Assembly: GCA_020247545.1 (NCBI GenBank)
Contig: JADCIX010000023.1
Coordinates: 1-64,000, forward strand
Length of the DNA stretch: 64,000 nucleotides
Source of the DNA: Rhodocyclaceae bacterium
GTDB lineage: Bacteria > Pseudomonadota > Gammaproteobacteria > Burkholderiales > Usitatibacteraceae
Direction: 5' to 3'
A model generated the notes under the pieces. The model had not been told where the DNA came from. It did no database searches and was given only the letters and a program-made list of their open reading frames with translations. Both the position numbers and the translations under genes were made by a program. Below, one piece after another: positions 39,546-48,609 of the stretch (within the stretch, counting starts at the first letter, position 1; the number at the start of each line of letters is the position of its first letter).

Positions 39546-39812
39546 GCAAAAGTCCAAGGTTAAAAATTCGCGACGAGGAAATAGATCGGTATGACGCCAT
39601 CTAAACAAACGCCACAAAATCAATTCTAGCCCGTTTGGCCAAATAACGTAGCGAATCGATACCAAGACTGGTCGAATTTAAGCCCCGTATTTTTAGTGTG
39701 GGGTCGATACATAAATATCGTTCTGACTCCTGCAACAGCTTTTCACAATTTCTATGACACCGCTTGTGGGAGCTTATTAATGTTGCCTAGGCGATGCCAG
39801 CTTCGTCAACAC

Positions 39813-40151
39813 CTAATCCAAAGAGATCAATATTTGGCTACCCGCTTGCTGCGAAACAACCTTGCTCAAGAGGCTGCAAAGCGTTTCCCCGCTACGAGTA
39901 TCGACCCAACCAACAGACGCAGAACGAAAGTGAAACCCCCCCGATTTTGCGGCAACCCAAATTTCGCGATTGGGCGTTTGCCGATTGATGATGATCTTGC
40001 TGCCATTTTCGAACGAAAGCGTCAAAATCCCGCTAGAGAGTTCGCTGTCGATATTTGTTGGCGCTTCGTCCAATATTGTTTGCAGGCGCAAGAATAACGC
40101 GTCAACAAGCAGGTGAAACTCAGTTTCCGGCATCAAAACATCGGCGGACAT
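39813..40151 (-). CDS. cyaY: Frataxin-like iron donor CyaY
   Basis: Small protein that binds iron and modulates iron-sulfur cluster assembly. Start 40151 (MSADVLMPETEFHLLVDALFLRLQTILDE) gives 112 residues, the family length. Typical segments: DSELSSGILTLSFENGSKIIINRQTPNREIWVAAKSGGFHF. It is divergent from lptM-lysA with about 80 bases between, a standard proteobacterial arrangement. Confidence 0.92.
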   Translation of the reverse strand: MSADVLMPETEFHLLVDALFLRLQTILDEAPTNIDSELSSGILTLSFENGSKIIINRQTPNREIWVAAKSGGFHFRSASVGWVDTRSGETLCSLLSKVVSQQAGSQILISLD

Positions 40152-40233
40152 AGTGGGCTTTCGGCGCGAGTTTGTCGTTTTGGGTGCTGTCATCGCGTGA
40201 TACCATCGTCCAAATAACTCCGAAATGTGCATC

Positions 40234-40365
40234 ATGCAATTACGTCAGATTTTACGCATATTGTCGCTGGTGGTACTTGTCGCGGCGCTTGTAGGCTGTG
40301 GCCAAAAAGGACCGCTACGTCTTCCCGATACGCCAAAACCCGCCGCTAGCTCAGGGGGGAAGTAA
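40234..40365 (+). CDS. lptM: Small lipoprotein LptM (YifL/LppL type)
   Basis: 43 residues. The signal peptide MQLRQILRILSLVVLVAALVG is followed by lipobox Cys and the family hallmark CGQKGPLRLP. LptM stabilises the LptD-LptE lipopolysaccharide translocon in E. coli. The stop TAA (40363-40365) touches the lysA start ATG (40366), so the two are coupled. An ATG at 40225 would add three residues. Too short for usual gene size limits, but the motif and the cyaY/lysA context are decisive. Confidence 0.88.
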   Translation: MQLRQILRILSLVVLVAALVGCGQKGPLRLPDTPKPAASSGGK

Positions 40366-41640
40366 ATGGCCCCTATAGAAGTTTTTGGTGCACACTACCG
40401 GTCAGGAGAGCTGTGGGTTGAGGGGGTGAGATTAGGTGATGTTGCAGAGAAATTTGGCACGCCAACCTTTGTCTACTCACGGGCGGCACTGACCAATGCC
40501 TATCGCCAGCTCGATAAGGCAGTCGGTCATGCGCGCTCGGGTCGTCCCTACACGATTTGTTACGCGGTAAAGGCAAATTCAAACCTTGCCGTGCTGAATA
40601 CACTGGCGCGACTTGGGGCCGGATTTGATATCGTCTCTGGCGGCGAGCTAACGAGAGTCCTCCGCGCGGGCGGCGAGGCAAGTAAGGTGGTTTTCTCCGG
40701 CCTAGGAAAAACAGCGCGTGAGATCGCCTTCGCCCTGAAAGCCGGCATTAAGTGCTTCAATGTCGAATCAGAATCTGAGTTATTGCGGCTGAACGAAATC
40801 GCAATACCGTTGGGGTTACGTGCGCCGGTCGCTCTCCGCGTAAACCCAGATGTCGATGCGAAGACCCATCCGTACATTTCAACCGGACTAAAGAACAATA
40901 AATTTGGGATTGCGTTCGACCGCGCGCGCGCAATCTATAGAAGCGCGGCAGCGATGCCAGGAGTCAAGGTTGTGGGCGTAGATTGCCATATCGGTTCGCA
41001 ACTGACCGACGCCACGCCGCTGGTTGAGGCGATGGGAAAGATAGTCGCGCTGGCTGATCAGTTGGCCGCAGACGGCATTGAGATACATCATATATGCCCG
41101 GGAGGTGGTATCGGAGTTACGTATGAAAATGAAATCCCAATCGACCTGACGACTTATGCCGCCGCGTTGGAACGCGCGATAGGCGGGCGAAGCGCTGAGC
41201 TCCTTCTAGAGCCGGGACGCGCGATCGCTGGCAACGCGGGCTTGTTGCTAAGCCGAGTGGAGTACGTCAAGCTTGGGGACCACAAGAACTTCCTGATCGT
41301 CGACGCTGCAATGAACGACTTGATTCGCCCCGCGCTATACCAAGCGCACCATGAGATCGTTGCGGTCCGCCAAAACAGCAGCCGTGGAGGAACGGAGTTT
41401 GACGTTGTTGGGCCTGTTTGTGAAAGCGCGGATGTCCTCGGTTATTCAAGAAAGCTCAGCGCATCTGCCGGCGATTTGATCGCTGTGCTTTCAGCCGGTG
41501 CATACGGCTTTGTGATGTCCTCAAACTACAATACCCGCCCACGTTCCGCCGAAGTGATGGTCGACGGATATGGGGTTCATATTGTGCGCGAACGCGAGAC
41601 GGTTGATAACTTGCTGTCCGGGGAACATCTGCTTCCATAA
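40366..41640 (+). CDS. lysA: Diaminopimelate decarboxylase
   Basis: PLP enzyme making L-lysine from meso-diaminopimelate. 424 residues, alanine-racemase-like barrel: PLP Lys69 in YTICYAVKANSN, VDCHIGSQLTD, HICPGGGIGVTY, LLEPGRAIAGNAG and the C-terminal GPVCESADVLG and GAYGFVMSSNYNTRPR with the catalytic Cys. It directly follows lptM. No obvious terminator follows. Confidence 0.97.
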   Translation: MAPIEVFGAHYRSGELWVEGVRLGDVAEKFGTPTFVYSRAALTNAYRQLDKAVGHARSGRPYTICYAVKANSNLAVLNTLARLGAGFDIVSGGELTRVLRAGGEASKVVFSGLGKTAREIAFALKAGIKCFNVESESELLRLNEIAIPLGLRAPVALRVNPDVDAKTHPYISTGLKNNKFGIAFDRARAIYRSAAAMPGVKVVGVDCHIGSQLTDATPLVEAMGKIVALADQLAADGIEIHHICPGGGIGVTYENEIPIDLTTYAAALERAIGGRSAELLLEPGRAIAGNAGLLLSRVEYVKLGDHKNFLIVDAAMNDLIRPALYQAHHEIVAVRQNSSRGGTEFDVVGPVCESADVLGYSRKLSASAGDLIAVLSAGAYGFVMSSNYNTRPRSAEVMVDGYGVHIVRERETVDNLLSGEHLLP

Positions 41641-42037
41641 TTGGAGTTTGTAAGATAGCTGTGTCTCCGCCATTGAGACGTACGAGGCGAAAAGTCAAAC
41701 TACTCAACGAGGCGCTTCCGAATGGTATGGGGTCGATACCATTATAGCGAACCCAATCGCAAATAATCAGCGTTGACAGCGTGAATAACTGGTGTTCAAA
41801 AAAATTCTTAAATAGAATCCGCTTCACCAAGTGCTCGCGGCGAAAGTCTAATGAATTCCTCGCATTTGGATTCGTTTAGGCAGGCAACCGCGAGTGGAGT
41901 GAGGTTGTTTCGCCGTCTCTAGCGTTCTCGGCAACTGCCAATCTCAATCGTTCGTCTGAACTGATGTCTTGGTGACTCGATTCAGTAGAGTGGAGTCCAA
42001 ACAAGCAATTCGGTCCAACCATCGAAAGGAGTTGATC
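41641..42037. other. Gene-free interval between lysA and the H1-like gene
   Basis: No gene or RNA is evident. A TTGACA hexamer at 41773-41778 lacks a good -10 at normal spacing. GGGGTCGATAC (41727-41737) also occurs near 39701 upstream of the MarR gene; its meaning is unclear. The last 20 bases carry the ribosome site GAAAGGAG for the next gene. Confidence 0.5.
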
Positions 42038-42379
42038 ATGGCAACAGCCAAGAAAAAGCCGGCAGCAAAAAAAGCGGCTAAGAAACCAGCAGCGAAGAAG
42101 CCAGCAGCAAAAAAAGTAGCGAAGAAGCCAGCAGCGAAGAAAGTCGCGAAGAAGCCAGCAGCGAAAAAAGCGGCTAAGAAGCCTGCTGCGAAGAAAGTCG
42201 CTAAGAAGCCAGCAGCGAAAAAAGCGGCTAAGAAGCCTGCTGCAAAAAAAAAAGTAGCTAAGAAGCCCGCAAAGAAGCCCGCTGCAAAGAAAGCAGCCCC
42301 AAAGAAGGCAGCCCCTGTAGCAAAGCCCGCACCGATGGTGACCCCGGTCATCACGCCGCTCATCAAACCAATGGGCTAA
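42038..42379 (+). CDS. Lysine/alanine-rich histone H1-like protein
   Basis: 113 residues. ATG 42038 follows GAAAGGAG. The body is a tandem array of KKPAAKK/VAKK/AAKK units (about residues 5-95), ending in PAPMVTPVITPLIKPMG. Such proteins (H1-like, AlgP or Hc-like) bind DNA through charge and compact the nucleoid or modulate transcription. Repeat number probably varies between strains because the DNA repeats are near identical. Function inferred from composition. Confidence 0.85.
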   Translation: MATAKKKPAAKKAAKKPAAKKPAAKKVAKKPAAKKVAKKPAAKKAAKKPAAKKVAKKPAAKKAAKKPAAKKKVAKKPAKKPAAKKAAPKKAAPVAKPAPMVTPVITPLIKPMG

Positions 42380-42394
42380 CCGGGCCCAGCGCTT

Positions 42395-42455
42395 CAGTCA
42401 ATCTCAATCCGGTAGGGTGTGATGTCATAACCGTGCACCCCAACCGGATTGAGAC
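42395..42455. repeat. Long imperfect inverted repeat after the H1-like gene
   Basis: CTCAATCCGGTAGGGTG and CACCCCAACCGGATTGAG face each other with about 18 bases between, enough for a stable hairpin just after the H1-like gene. There is no clean T-run, so it may protect mRNA 3' ends rather than terminate. A 33-residue minus-strand frame crosses it (ending DITPYRIEID) but is not supported otherwise. Confidence 0.5.
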
Positions 42456-42623
42456 ATTTATCTTGCCAAGCGATGCGCAGGTGTTTGCAAATCATGCGGA
42501 TATAGAAAAAGGTCGGCAGCCGTCCGCAAACGTCAAACGGATGGGCACTATCGTTAAGAAAGCGGCATCATCCTAGGCGTCCCAATCGATACATAAAGCG
42601 ATTGGGAGCTAGCAGCGGGAACG

Positions 42624-42980
42624 TTATCCTTTCCCGCCAGCCCCGACGCTCGGGCGAATCTGGGCAAACATGGCCGCTGCCGTCAAAACGTACAAGATTG
42701 GTGTGATGACAACTAAATCGATGCGGAACAATCCGATGCCGGATAATTGTTGCTTACCAAATACGGCACCAACCTGCAATTCGTAGAGATTAAATATTAT
42801 CCAAACTAATCCAGCGAGCGCGGCTGAATGCCGAAACCAATCCCGATTAAATGTGCCGCGAAGCCGCAACGTCTGGATTGCCTGTCCTGCCAACAAAGTT
42901 CCTCCGACGAGAAATCCTGCATAGGACAACAGCGCGATAAGCTTCGCTGGCCCGAAGAAAATCCAGCTCAGTAGTTCCAT
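42624..42980 (-). CDS. Small integral membrane protein, function unknown
   Basis: Start 42980 (MELLSWIFFGPAKLIALLSYAGFLVGG) gives 118 residues with three or four predicted membrane helices, including a first at about 8-30, a second around AALAGLVWIIFNLYEL and a third around LVVITPILYVLTAAAMF. I do not recognise the family. It lies 10 bases after mtgA on the same strand, so it is probably the last gene of aroE-mtgA. Confidence 0.6.
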   Translation of the reverse strand: MELLSWIFFGPAKLIALLSYAGFLVGGTLLAGQAIQTLRLRGTFNRDWFRHSAALAGLVWIIFNLYELQVGAVFGKQQLSGIGLFRIDLVVITPILYVLTAAAMFAQIRPSVGAGGKG

Positions 42981-42990
42981 TCTGGAAGCC

Positions 42991-43689
42991 TCATGGCAAT
43001 TGCGCGAGATGCATGCGTTGTTTGATACCTTCGGCCCGTCTAGCCAAGTATGGGGAATCGCGGTTTTTGTCGAAAAAACGCGGTCGCGGCAGCATTGCCG
43101 CAAGGCGTGCCGCTTGTGATGCGTTAAGCTGAGCTGCACTCGTCCCAAAGTAGTGACGGGCCGCCGCCTCTGCGCCAAAAACGCCATCTCCCCATTCAAC
43201 GACATTCAGATAAATCTCAAGGATGCGCCTTTTATCCATCACGCTCTCCATCATGACCGTAATCACGGCTTCTTGGCCCTTGCGAGCAAACGAGCGCTCA
43301 CCCGAAAGAAACAAATTCTTTGCGAGTTGTTGAGAAATTGTCGAGCCGCCAGCAACGACCTTCCCACGCCGTTCGTTTTTCTCCAGCGCTTTTTGAATAC
43401 CCTCCCAATCAAAACCGTCGTGGTCAACAAATTTATCGTCTTCAGACGTCAGCACAGCACGCTTGAGATGCTCAGAAATCTTGCCATAGGGAATCCATAC
43501 ATACAACAGCTTTGCGGAGGGCGTGGTTTGGCGCATCAAGGTTAAGCGCGACTCCATAAAGGCGGTGGTGGTTGGATTGTGGCTGCGCCACCAAATGAGA
43601 CTTGCAAGCAGGTGGGCTTGGAAGGCTGCAACGATGAAGATGAAGACAACAAACGCGCTGATGAGCGTCTTCTTGATGTGTTTTGCCAC
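42991..43689 (-). CDS. mtgA: Monofunctional peptidoglycan glycosyltransferase MtgA
   Basis: Polymerises lipid II into glycan strands. GTG 43689 is preferred because it follows the aroE stop by 8 bases; the frame is open to a TTG at 43758, which would overlap aroE by 61 bases. The 232-residue product has one N-terminal membrane helix (LISAFVVFIFIVAAFQAHLL) and the GT51 domain: VLTSEDDKFVDHDGFDWEGI (catalytic Glu), GGSTISQQLAKNLFLSGERS and KRRILEIYLNVVEWGDGVFGAEAAARHYFG. Second gene after aroE. Confidence 0.92.
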   Translation of the reverse strand: MAKHIKKTLISAFVVFIFIVAAFQAHLLASLIWWRSHNPTTTAFMESRLTLMRQTTPSAKLLYVWIPYGKISEHLKRAVLTSEDDKFVDHDGFDWEGIQKALEKNERRGKVVAGGSTISQQLAKNLFLSGERSFARKGQEAVITVMMESVMDKRRILEIYLNVVEWGDGVFGAEAAARHYFGTSAAQLNASQAARLAAMLPRPRFFDKNRDSPYLARRAEGIKQRMHLAQLP

Positions 43690-43697
43690 AGACGCCT

Positions 43698-44531
43698 TCA
43701 AAGCGCGGCCCGAATAGATGCGATGACTGGCCGTGTGTCTGGGTGAGCGCCGCGCCAAACAAAAAAGGCCTCGGCCGCTTGCTCTACCAACATGCCGATA
43801 CCGTCAGTGATGGTTGCTCCAGCATTTTCGGCTAACTGGAGAAATGGCGTGACACCCCTAGCGTAGGTCATATCATAGGCCAAGCTATTTGGCGCGAAGC
43901 ATGACGCAGGAATCGCCAGTGGAGACGATAAGCTGGCTGAAGTTGAGTTGATCACAATGTCGAAGCTGAGGCGGTCAAGTTGGTCAGGCTCGATCGCCAA
44001 GATTGAACCCCTCGATACCTCGGCGGTGAATTGCTTTGCTAGGGTAGCGGCCTTGGCAAACGTCCGATTCGCGATCGCAAGCTGTGCGGGATTTGCATCG
44101 GCCAAGGCACCGATCACACCGCGTGCAGCACCGCCGCCCCCAAGAAGCAGAATACGCTGTCCACTGAGCTCGCGCCTGAGGTTCTTGCGGAGGTCATTAA
44201 CCAAGCCGATGCCGTCGGTATTGTCCGCGTAAATCGAAGAACGAACAACGCCACCACGGAAACAAAGTGTGTTTGCGGCGCCAGCAACCCTAGCTCGGAG
44301 GGAAGATTCGGTAGAATACGCGAAAGCCTCCAGTTTGAACGGAGCGGTGACGTTCATTCCGCAGCCCCCGCCAAGACGAAACTCTTCAGCGACTTTAGCA
44401 AAGTCGCCAATCGGTGCCTCGATGGCGATGTAGTTGAGACGATGCCCCAGTTGGCGGGCAAATGCAGCATGAATTTCTGGCGACCTAGAGTGGCTGATCG
44501 GGTTGCCCACCACGGCGTATTTATCAATCAT
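43698..44531 (-). CDS. aroE: Shikimate dehydrogenase
   Basis: NADPH-dependent reduction of 3-dehydroshikimate in aromatic amino acid synthesis. 277 residues: YAVVGNPISHSRSPEIHAAFA, GMNVTAPFKLEAF (catalytic Lys), DNTDGIGLVNDL, Rossmann loop LLLGGGGAARGVIGAL, and DMTYARGVTPFLQLAE near the C terminus. First gene of aroE-mtgA-membrane protein; divergent from glnA. Confidence 0.95.
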   Translation of the reverse strand: MIDKYAVVGNPISHSRSPEIHAAFARQLGHRLNYIAIEAPIGDFAKVAEEFRLGGGCGMNVTAPFKLEAFAYSTESSLRARVAGAANTLCFRGGVVRSSIYADNTDGIGLVNDLRKNLRRELSGQRILLLGGGGAARGVIGALADANPAQLAIANRTFAKAATLAKQFTAEVSRGSILAIEPDQLDRLSFDIVINSTSASLSSPLAIPASCFAPNSLAYDMTYARGVTPFLQLAENAGATITDGIGMLVEQAAEAFFVWRGAHPDTRPVIASIRAAL

Positions 44532-44574
44532 TCTGCCCCCAAATCAGCAATGTCGGAAAAACACAAATACGCAA

Positions 44575-44591
44575 TGCACCAAGTTGATGCT
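44575..44591 (+). promoter_or_regulatory. NtrC-type binding site upstream of glnA
   Basis: TGCACCAAGTTGATGCT is a near-palindrome close to the NtrC consensus (GCACC near A/T-rich centre and TTGGTGC). It lies about 120 bases before the -24 element, a normal enhancer distance. A second GGCAC/GCACC arrangement lies at 44611-44623. By-eye match. Confidence 0.5.
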
Positions 44592-44695
44592 CCATCATGA
44601 AGCGCGTTTTGGCACTACGCACCAAAACAGCGCAGAAAAAACACAAAATCCATTTCAAATAGCAATTTCGTTAGAGCGCGCGGCAGATCTGCGCG

Positions 44696-44711
44696 TGGCA
44701 TGTTTTGTGCT
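44696..44711 (+). promoter_or_regulatory. Sigma-54 (RpoN) promoter of glnA
   Basis: TGGCATGTTTTGTGCT keeps GG and GC at the exact -24/-12 spacing of TGGCACG-N4-TTGCW, with two mismatches. About 90 bases upstream of the glnA ATG. With the NtrC-like site and ntrBC downstream, nitrogen control of glnA is well supported. Confidence 0.6.
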
Positions 44712-44799
44712 GATTAGTCGAAAACGCACGTACTCCGGCTAAATCTGGGGCGTAGCGTCTGGTCTCAGGTTTTCCGCATACCTTAAACAGGAGAGTCTC

Positions 44800-46209
44800 A
44801 TGGTTGTCGCAGATGTAATGAAGTTGGTAGAGCAAAACGAAGTCAAGTTTGTCGATTTCCGTTTTACCGATACAAAGGGAAAAGAACAACACGTTTCAGT
44901 GCCGGTAAAGTCATTCAACGAGGCTAAGTTTACAGAGGGTCATGCGTTCGATGGATCCTCAATTGCAGGCTGGAAGGGTATTGAAGCGTCTGACATGCTG
45001 CTCATGCCCGACCCGCGCACCGCAGTTCTTGATCCTTTTTTTGACGAGCCTACCCTGATTTTGACTTGCGATGTAATTGAACCCTCCACCGGCAAAGGAT
45101 ACGACCGCGATCCGCGCTCCCTTGCCCGCCGGGGAGAAGCCTATCTGAAGGCGAGCGGTATCGGCGATGTGGCGTATTTTGGTCCGGAACCAGAGTTCTT
45201 CATTTTTGACTCTGTCGAGTGGAATGTGGATATGTCGGGAAGTTCATGTAAGGTGTTTTCCGAAGAAGCCGCATGGTCTACCGGAGAGAAGTTTGAAGGC
45301 GGCAACCTTGGGCACCGCCCTCTAGTCAAAGGCGGCTACTTTCCCGTCCCTCCAGTGGATCAACTACAGGATATTCGTTCGGCCATGTGTATTGCGCTCG
45401 AAGACATGGGCGTCGAAGTTGAAGTGCACCATCATGAAGTTGCAACTGCGGGTCAGTGCGAGATCGGTACCAAATTTGCCCCACTCGTACAGCGCGCTGA
45501 CTGGACCCAAGTGCTTAAGTATGTCGTACTCAATGTGGCACACAGCTATGGCAAAACAGCGACCTTCATGCCAAAACCGATCGTCGGTGACAACGGATCC
45601 GGGATGCATGTACACCAATCAGTTTGGAAAGATGGGAAAAATCTGTTTGCTGGGAATGGCTACGCTGGCCTGTCAGAGTTCGCCCTCTACTACATAGGCG
45701 GCATCATCAAACACGCACGAGCGCTAAACGCCATCACCAACCCGGGGACCAACTCCTACAAACGGCTCGTACCCGGTTTTGAAGCCCCAGTCAAACTAGC
45801 CTACTCGGCACGCAACCGCTCGGCGTCGATTCGTGTGCCATATGTGCAATCTGATAAGGCTCGTCGCATTGAAGTTCGCTTCCCCGACCCAACGGCAAAC
45901 CCATATCTTGCCTTCACTGCAATGATGATGGCTGGGCTCGATGGTGTGCAAAATAAAATCCACCCCGGCGACCCATCAGACAAGAACCTATACGATTTGC
46001 CACCGGAAGAGGACGCAAAAATCCCGACCGTGTGTTCGTCGCTCGACCAAGCCCTAGAGCATCTTGATAACGATCGCGAGTTCCTGACCCGTGGAGGCGT
46101 GTTCTCTAATGAGATGATCGACGCCTACATTGAATTGAAAATGGCGGATGTCACGCGCTTCCGCATGACAACGCATCCAGTCGAGTACGATATGTATTAC
46201 TCATCCTAG
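44800..46209 (+). CDS. glnA: Glutamine synthetase type I
   Basis: ATP-dependent amidation of glutamate, main ammonium assimilation enzyme, dodecamer. 469 residues: [66 protein letters not shown] and [27 protein letters not shown]. The adenylylation tyrosine is near residue 397 in NLYDLPPEE, so GlnE control is expected. ATG preceded by CAGGAGAG. Sigma-54-type promoter upstream, terminator downstream. Confidence 0.98.
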   Translation: MVVADVMKLVEQNEVKFVDFRFTDTKGKEQHVSVPVKSFNEAKFTEGHAFDGSSIAGWKGIEASDMLLMPDPRTAVLDPFFDEPTLILTCDVIEPSTGKGYDRDPRSLARRGEAYLKASGIGDVAYFGPEPEFFIFDSVEWNVDMSGSSCKVFSEEAAWSTGEKFEGGNLGHRPLVKGGYFPVPPVDQLQDIRSAMCIALEDMGVEVEVHHHEVATAGQCEIGTKFAPLVQRADWTQVLKYVVLNVAHSYGKTATFMPKPIVGDNGSGMHVHQSVWKDGKNLFAGNGYAGLSEFALYYIGGIIKHARALNAITNPGTNSYKRLVPGFEAPVKLAYSARNRSASIRVPYVQSDKARRIEVRFPDPTANPYLAFTAMMMAGLDGVQNKIHPGDPSDKNLYDLPPEEDAKIPTVCSSLDQALEHLDNDREFLTRGGVFSNEMIDAYIELKMADVTRFRMTTHPVEYDMYYSS

Positions 46210-46245
46210 TCAAAAATGCCTGTGCTGAACAAAGCAAGAACTAAA

Positions 46246-46272
46246 GGGCGGCTTTACAGCCGCTCTTTTTTT
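46246..46272 (+). terminator. Terminator after glnA
   Basis: 8-bp stem GGGCGGCT/AGCCGCTC (one G-T pair) with loop TTAC and a run of seven T. Confidence 0.85.
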
Positions 46273-46415
46273 CCCAACAAATCGTACGGCAACCCTACAG
46301 GTAGTGACCACCCTAGTGAATTTCACTATCCATTGGATTGAAATAGTCGGACTTCAGTCGCAAACTATTGGCCCTCGTATGACTTCTCTGCCTTGGTAGA
46401 AGGCTGCTTATCTGT

Positions 46416-47282
46416 ATGAATCTCCTGCGCCTTTTCTTGCTGCTCTCGTTGGCTCCCGGAGTATTCGGCGCATCAAACGTGTTAGCGCAGGGTCTTAGTG
46501 TGTACAAACATGTCGATCCGACGGGCAGGACGACCTACTCCAACCTGCCCATCAAAGGGGCTAAGGTTGTCGAACTGAGCCCGCTGACCGTACTGCCAAA
46601 GTCCCAGACAGTCACGATTGCTGCCGTTCCCCAGGTGCCACCAGTGGGCGCGCGGCCAAACCCACCCACCCTCAGCGAAGCGGAGGCGCGTCAACCTAGC
46701 GCATTGTCCCAGACGTCTTTTGAGACCTCAGCCGCTCAAGTCGAAACATTGCAGCAAATGGCACCCAATCCATCGGTAGCCGGCCCGTCTCCGGCAGCGG
46801 CCTCTGTGCCAAAGGCCACATCAAGCGAGTCGCGGCGTACTCCTGGCACTGCAACCCATGGCGGCGCGGACACTGCTATTGCATCACAACGGCGACGTGA
46901 AGAAGTTCGCCGCCGCATCATTGTGGCGGAGATTGATGCTGAAGCGCAACTGCTTGGTGAGGCGCAAGCTTCTCTCCAACGAGCGCAATCGAAGAGCGTC
47001 ACAATGCGCTCTTTGCGTGCCGCGATCGTCCTTGAAGAGCGCGCGGTCGCTGGAAAGCAGACACTAGGCGACGATAACGCTGCCACAAAGATGGTCGTGG
47101 AACGACATTTTGAGCGGGTTAGAGAACTACAGGATCGGGTGCTAACCCATGAGGAGAACCTTGCCGAGCTTACCGCGCAATTGCGGGCACCCGCCCGATC
47201 TGCCGCGCTGAAGACGGCTGGCACAGCGCCCTCAACCGCAATTGTGTCGACGGCGCAACTTGGTGGCCCCGGAGGCAACTAG
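46416..47282 (+). CDS. DUF4124-domain exported protein
   Basis: 288 residues. Signal peptide (about 1-25, ending VLAQG) then a DUF4124 domain (VYKHVDPTGRTTYSNLPIKGAKVVELSP), a Pro/Ser/Ala-rich linker (about 60-150) and a charged helical region (about 155-260) likely forming a coiled coil (RRREEVRRRIIVAEIDAEAQLL). Function unknown; DUF4124 proteins often lie beside glnA-ntrBC in betaproteobacteria. Ends with a strong terminator. Confidence 0.82.
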   Translation: MNLLRLFLLLSLAPGVFGASNVLAQGLSVYKHVDPTGRTTYSNLPIKGAKVVELSPLTVLPKSQTVTIAAVPQVPPVGARPNPPTLSEAEARQPSALSQTSFETSAAQVETLQQMAPNPSVAGPSPAAASVPKATSSESRRTPGTATHGGADTAIASQRRREEVRRRIIVAEIDAEAQLLGEAQASLQRAQSKSVTMRSLRAAIVLEERAVAGKQTLGDDNAATKMVVERHFERVRELQDRVLTHEENLAELTAQLRAPARSAALKTAGTAPSTAIVSTAQLGGPGGN

Positions 47283-47324
47283 CAAAATCAGACTCCTTTC
47301 GATTGGTTTGTCCGATCGAAGTTG

Positions 47325-47361
47325 AACGCCGAAGACCGAACGATCTTCGGCGTTTTTTTTT
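47325..47361 (+). terminator. Terminator after the DUF4124 gene
   Basis: 11-bp perfect stem AACGCCGAAGA/TCTTCGGCGTT with 8-base loop, followed by T8-9. Confidence 0.9.
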
Positions 47362-47439
47362 GGCGATTGGCATACTGTCTTCATTTGCATCCTGGCCGAC
47401 CGCTGGCAAGGAACTTGCTATGGATGGAGAGGGTAAAAC

Positions 47440-48555
47440 TTGAAACAACAAAATCGACAACAACTACGCGATGCCTCGCCATTGAATAACTATCAAGGTC
47501 TCGATCTCATTGCCACAGCAGTGATGATAGTGGATGGAAAACTCCGATTGGTGCATGCAAACACTTCAGCAGAATACTTGTTTGCATTTAGCCGCAGGAA
47601 CGCCATTGGCTCGCCGTTGGGCAGGGTGGTTCAGGACAATAGACAAGATGGCGGAGTCTTTACGCTGCTAGGCCAAGTACTGATGTCTGAATCTGGCTTT
47701 AGCGAATCCAGCCTTTCTATCGTAACTTCAGCTGGTCAAACCCTCCATTGCTCGTGTGTTGCAACACCAATTGACACCGGTGAAATCGTGCTTGAATTTA
47801 AGCCGCTCGACCAACACCTAAAGATTGCGCGAGAAGAAAAACTGTTGGAGCAGCAAAAACTACATCGGGAGCTAATCCGCAATCTTGCACATGAAATCAA
47901 GAATCCGCTTGGAGGCATTCGAGGGGCAGCGCAGCTACTGGAGCGCGAGCTGCCAGATGATACTTTTTCGGAATACACACAAGTCATCGTCAAAGAAGCC
48001 GACCGCTTACAGTCCCTCGTGGACCGATTACTAACACCCCACCGGCTTCCCAAAATAGAGCCGGTGAACATTCACGAGGTTCTCGAGTACGTGCGTTCAC
48101 TCCTGATTGCCGAGTTTCCAGAAACGTTATTTATTGACCGTGACTACGATACAAGCATGCCGGAGCTGCTTGCAGACCGAGAGCAGTTAATTCAGGCGAT
48201 GCTAAACATTGCGCGTAATGCCGCGCAGGCGACTGGCGGCGCAGGAAGGATTCGATTTCAAACCCGTATCGCGCGCCAAGTCACAATCGTTCGCGAACGG
48301 TTTCGTTTAGCCATTGAAATTCGGATTTGTGATTCGGGTCCTGGGATACCGGAGAAGCTGAAAGACACCGTCTTCTACCCACTCGTTACGGGACGCGAAG
48401 GCGGTACGGGCGTCGGCCTATCGCTGGCTCAAAGTTTTGTGAATCAGCATGCTGGCGTCATCGAGTTTGATAGCGCTCCGGGCAATACGCAGTTTGTCGT
48501 GACAATTCCAGTGAGAAGCAAAGAGCAATTGAAAGAAGTACGACCTACGCCGTGA
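47440..48555 (+). CDS. ntrB: Nitrogen regulation sensor histidine kinase NtrB
   Basis: Cytosolic kinase/phosphatase that controls NtrC in response to GlnB (PII). 371 residues from a TTG start at 47440: PAS domain (about 15-120), HisKA with His151 in RNLAHEIKNPLGGIRGAAQLLERELP, and HATPase with AMLNIARNAAQATGG, DSGPGIPEKLKDTVFYPLVTGREGGTGVGLSLAQSFVNQHAG. No membrane segments, as for NtrB. Followed 55 bases later by ntrC. Confidence 0.95.
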   Translation: MKQQNRQQLRDASPLNNYQGLDLIATAVMIVDGKLRLVHANTSAEYLFAFSRRNAIGSPLGRVVQDNRQDGGVFTLLGQVLMSESGFSESSLSIVTSAGQTLHCSCVATPIDTGEIVLEFKPLDQHLKIAREEKLLEQQKLHRELIRNLAHEIKNPLGGIRGAAQLLERELPDDTFSEYTQVIVKEADRLQSLVDRLLTPHRLPKIEPVNIHEVLEYVRSLLIAEFPETLFIDRDYDTSMPELLADREQLIQAMLNIARNAAQATGGAGRIRFQTRIARQVTIVRERFRLAIEIRICDSGPGIPEKLKDTVFYPLVTGREGGTGVGLSLAQSFVNQHAGVIEFDSAPGNTQFVVTIPVRSKEQLKEVRPTP

Positions 48556-48609
48556 ACCGAGCTTCGTAGCCTGTTCGGACACGGCACGGCAACAAACAAA
48601 GGATTCGTA

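Noticed and set aside
42050-42330. CRISPR-like repetition
   Set aside because: The direct repeats encode KKPAAKK units in one long reading frame and have no unique spacers.
42397-42495. 33-codon minus-strand frame ending DITPYRIEID
   Set aside because: Peptide-like composition, but no ribosome site or known family, and much of it is an inverted repeat.
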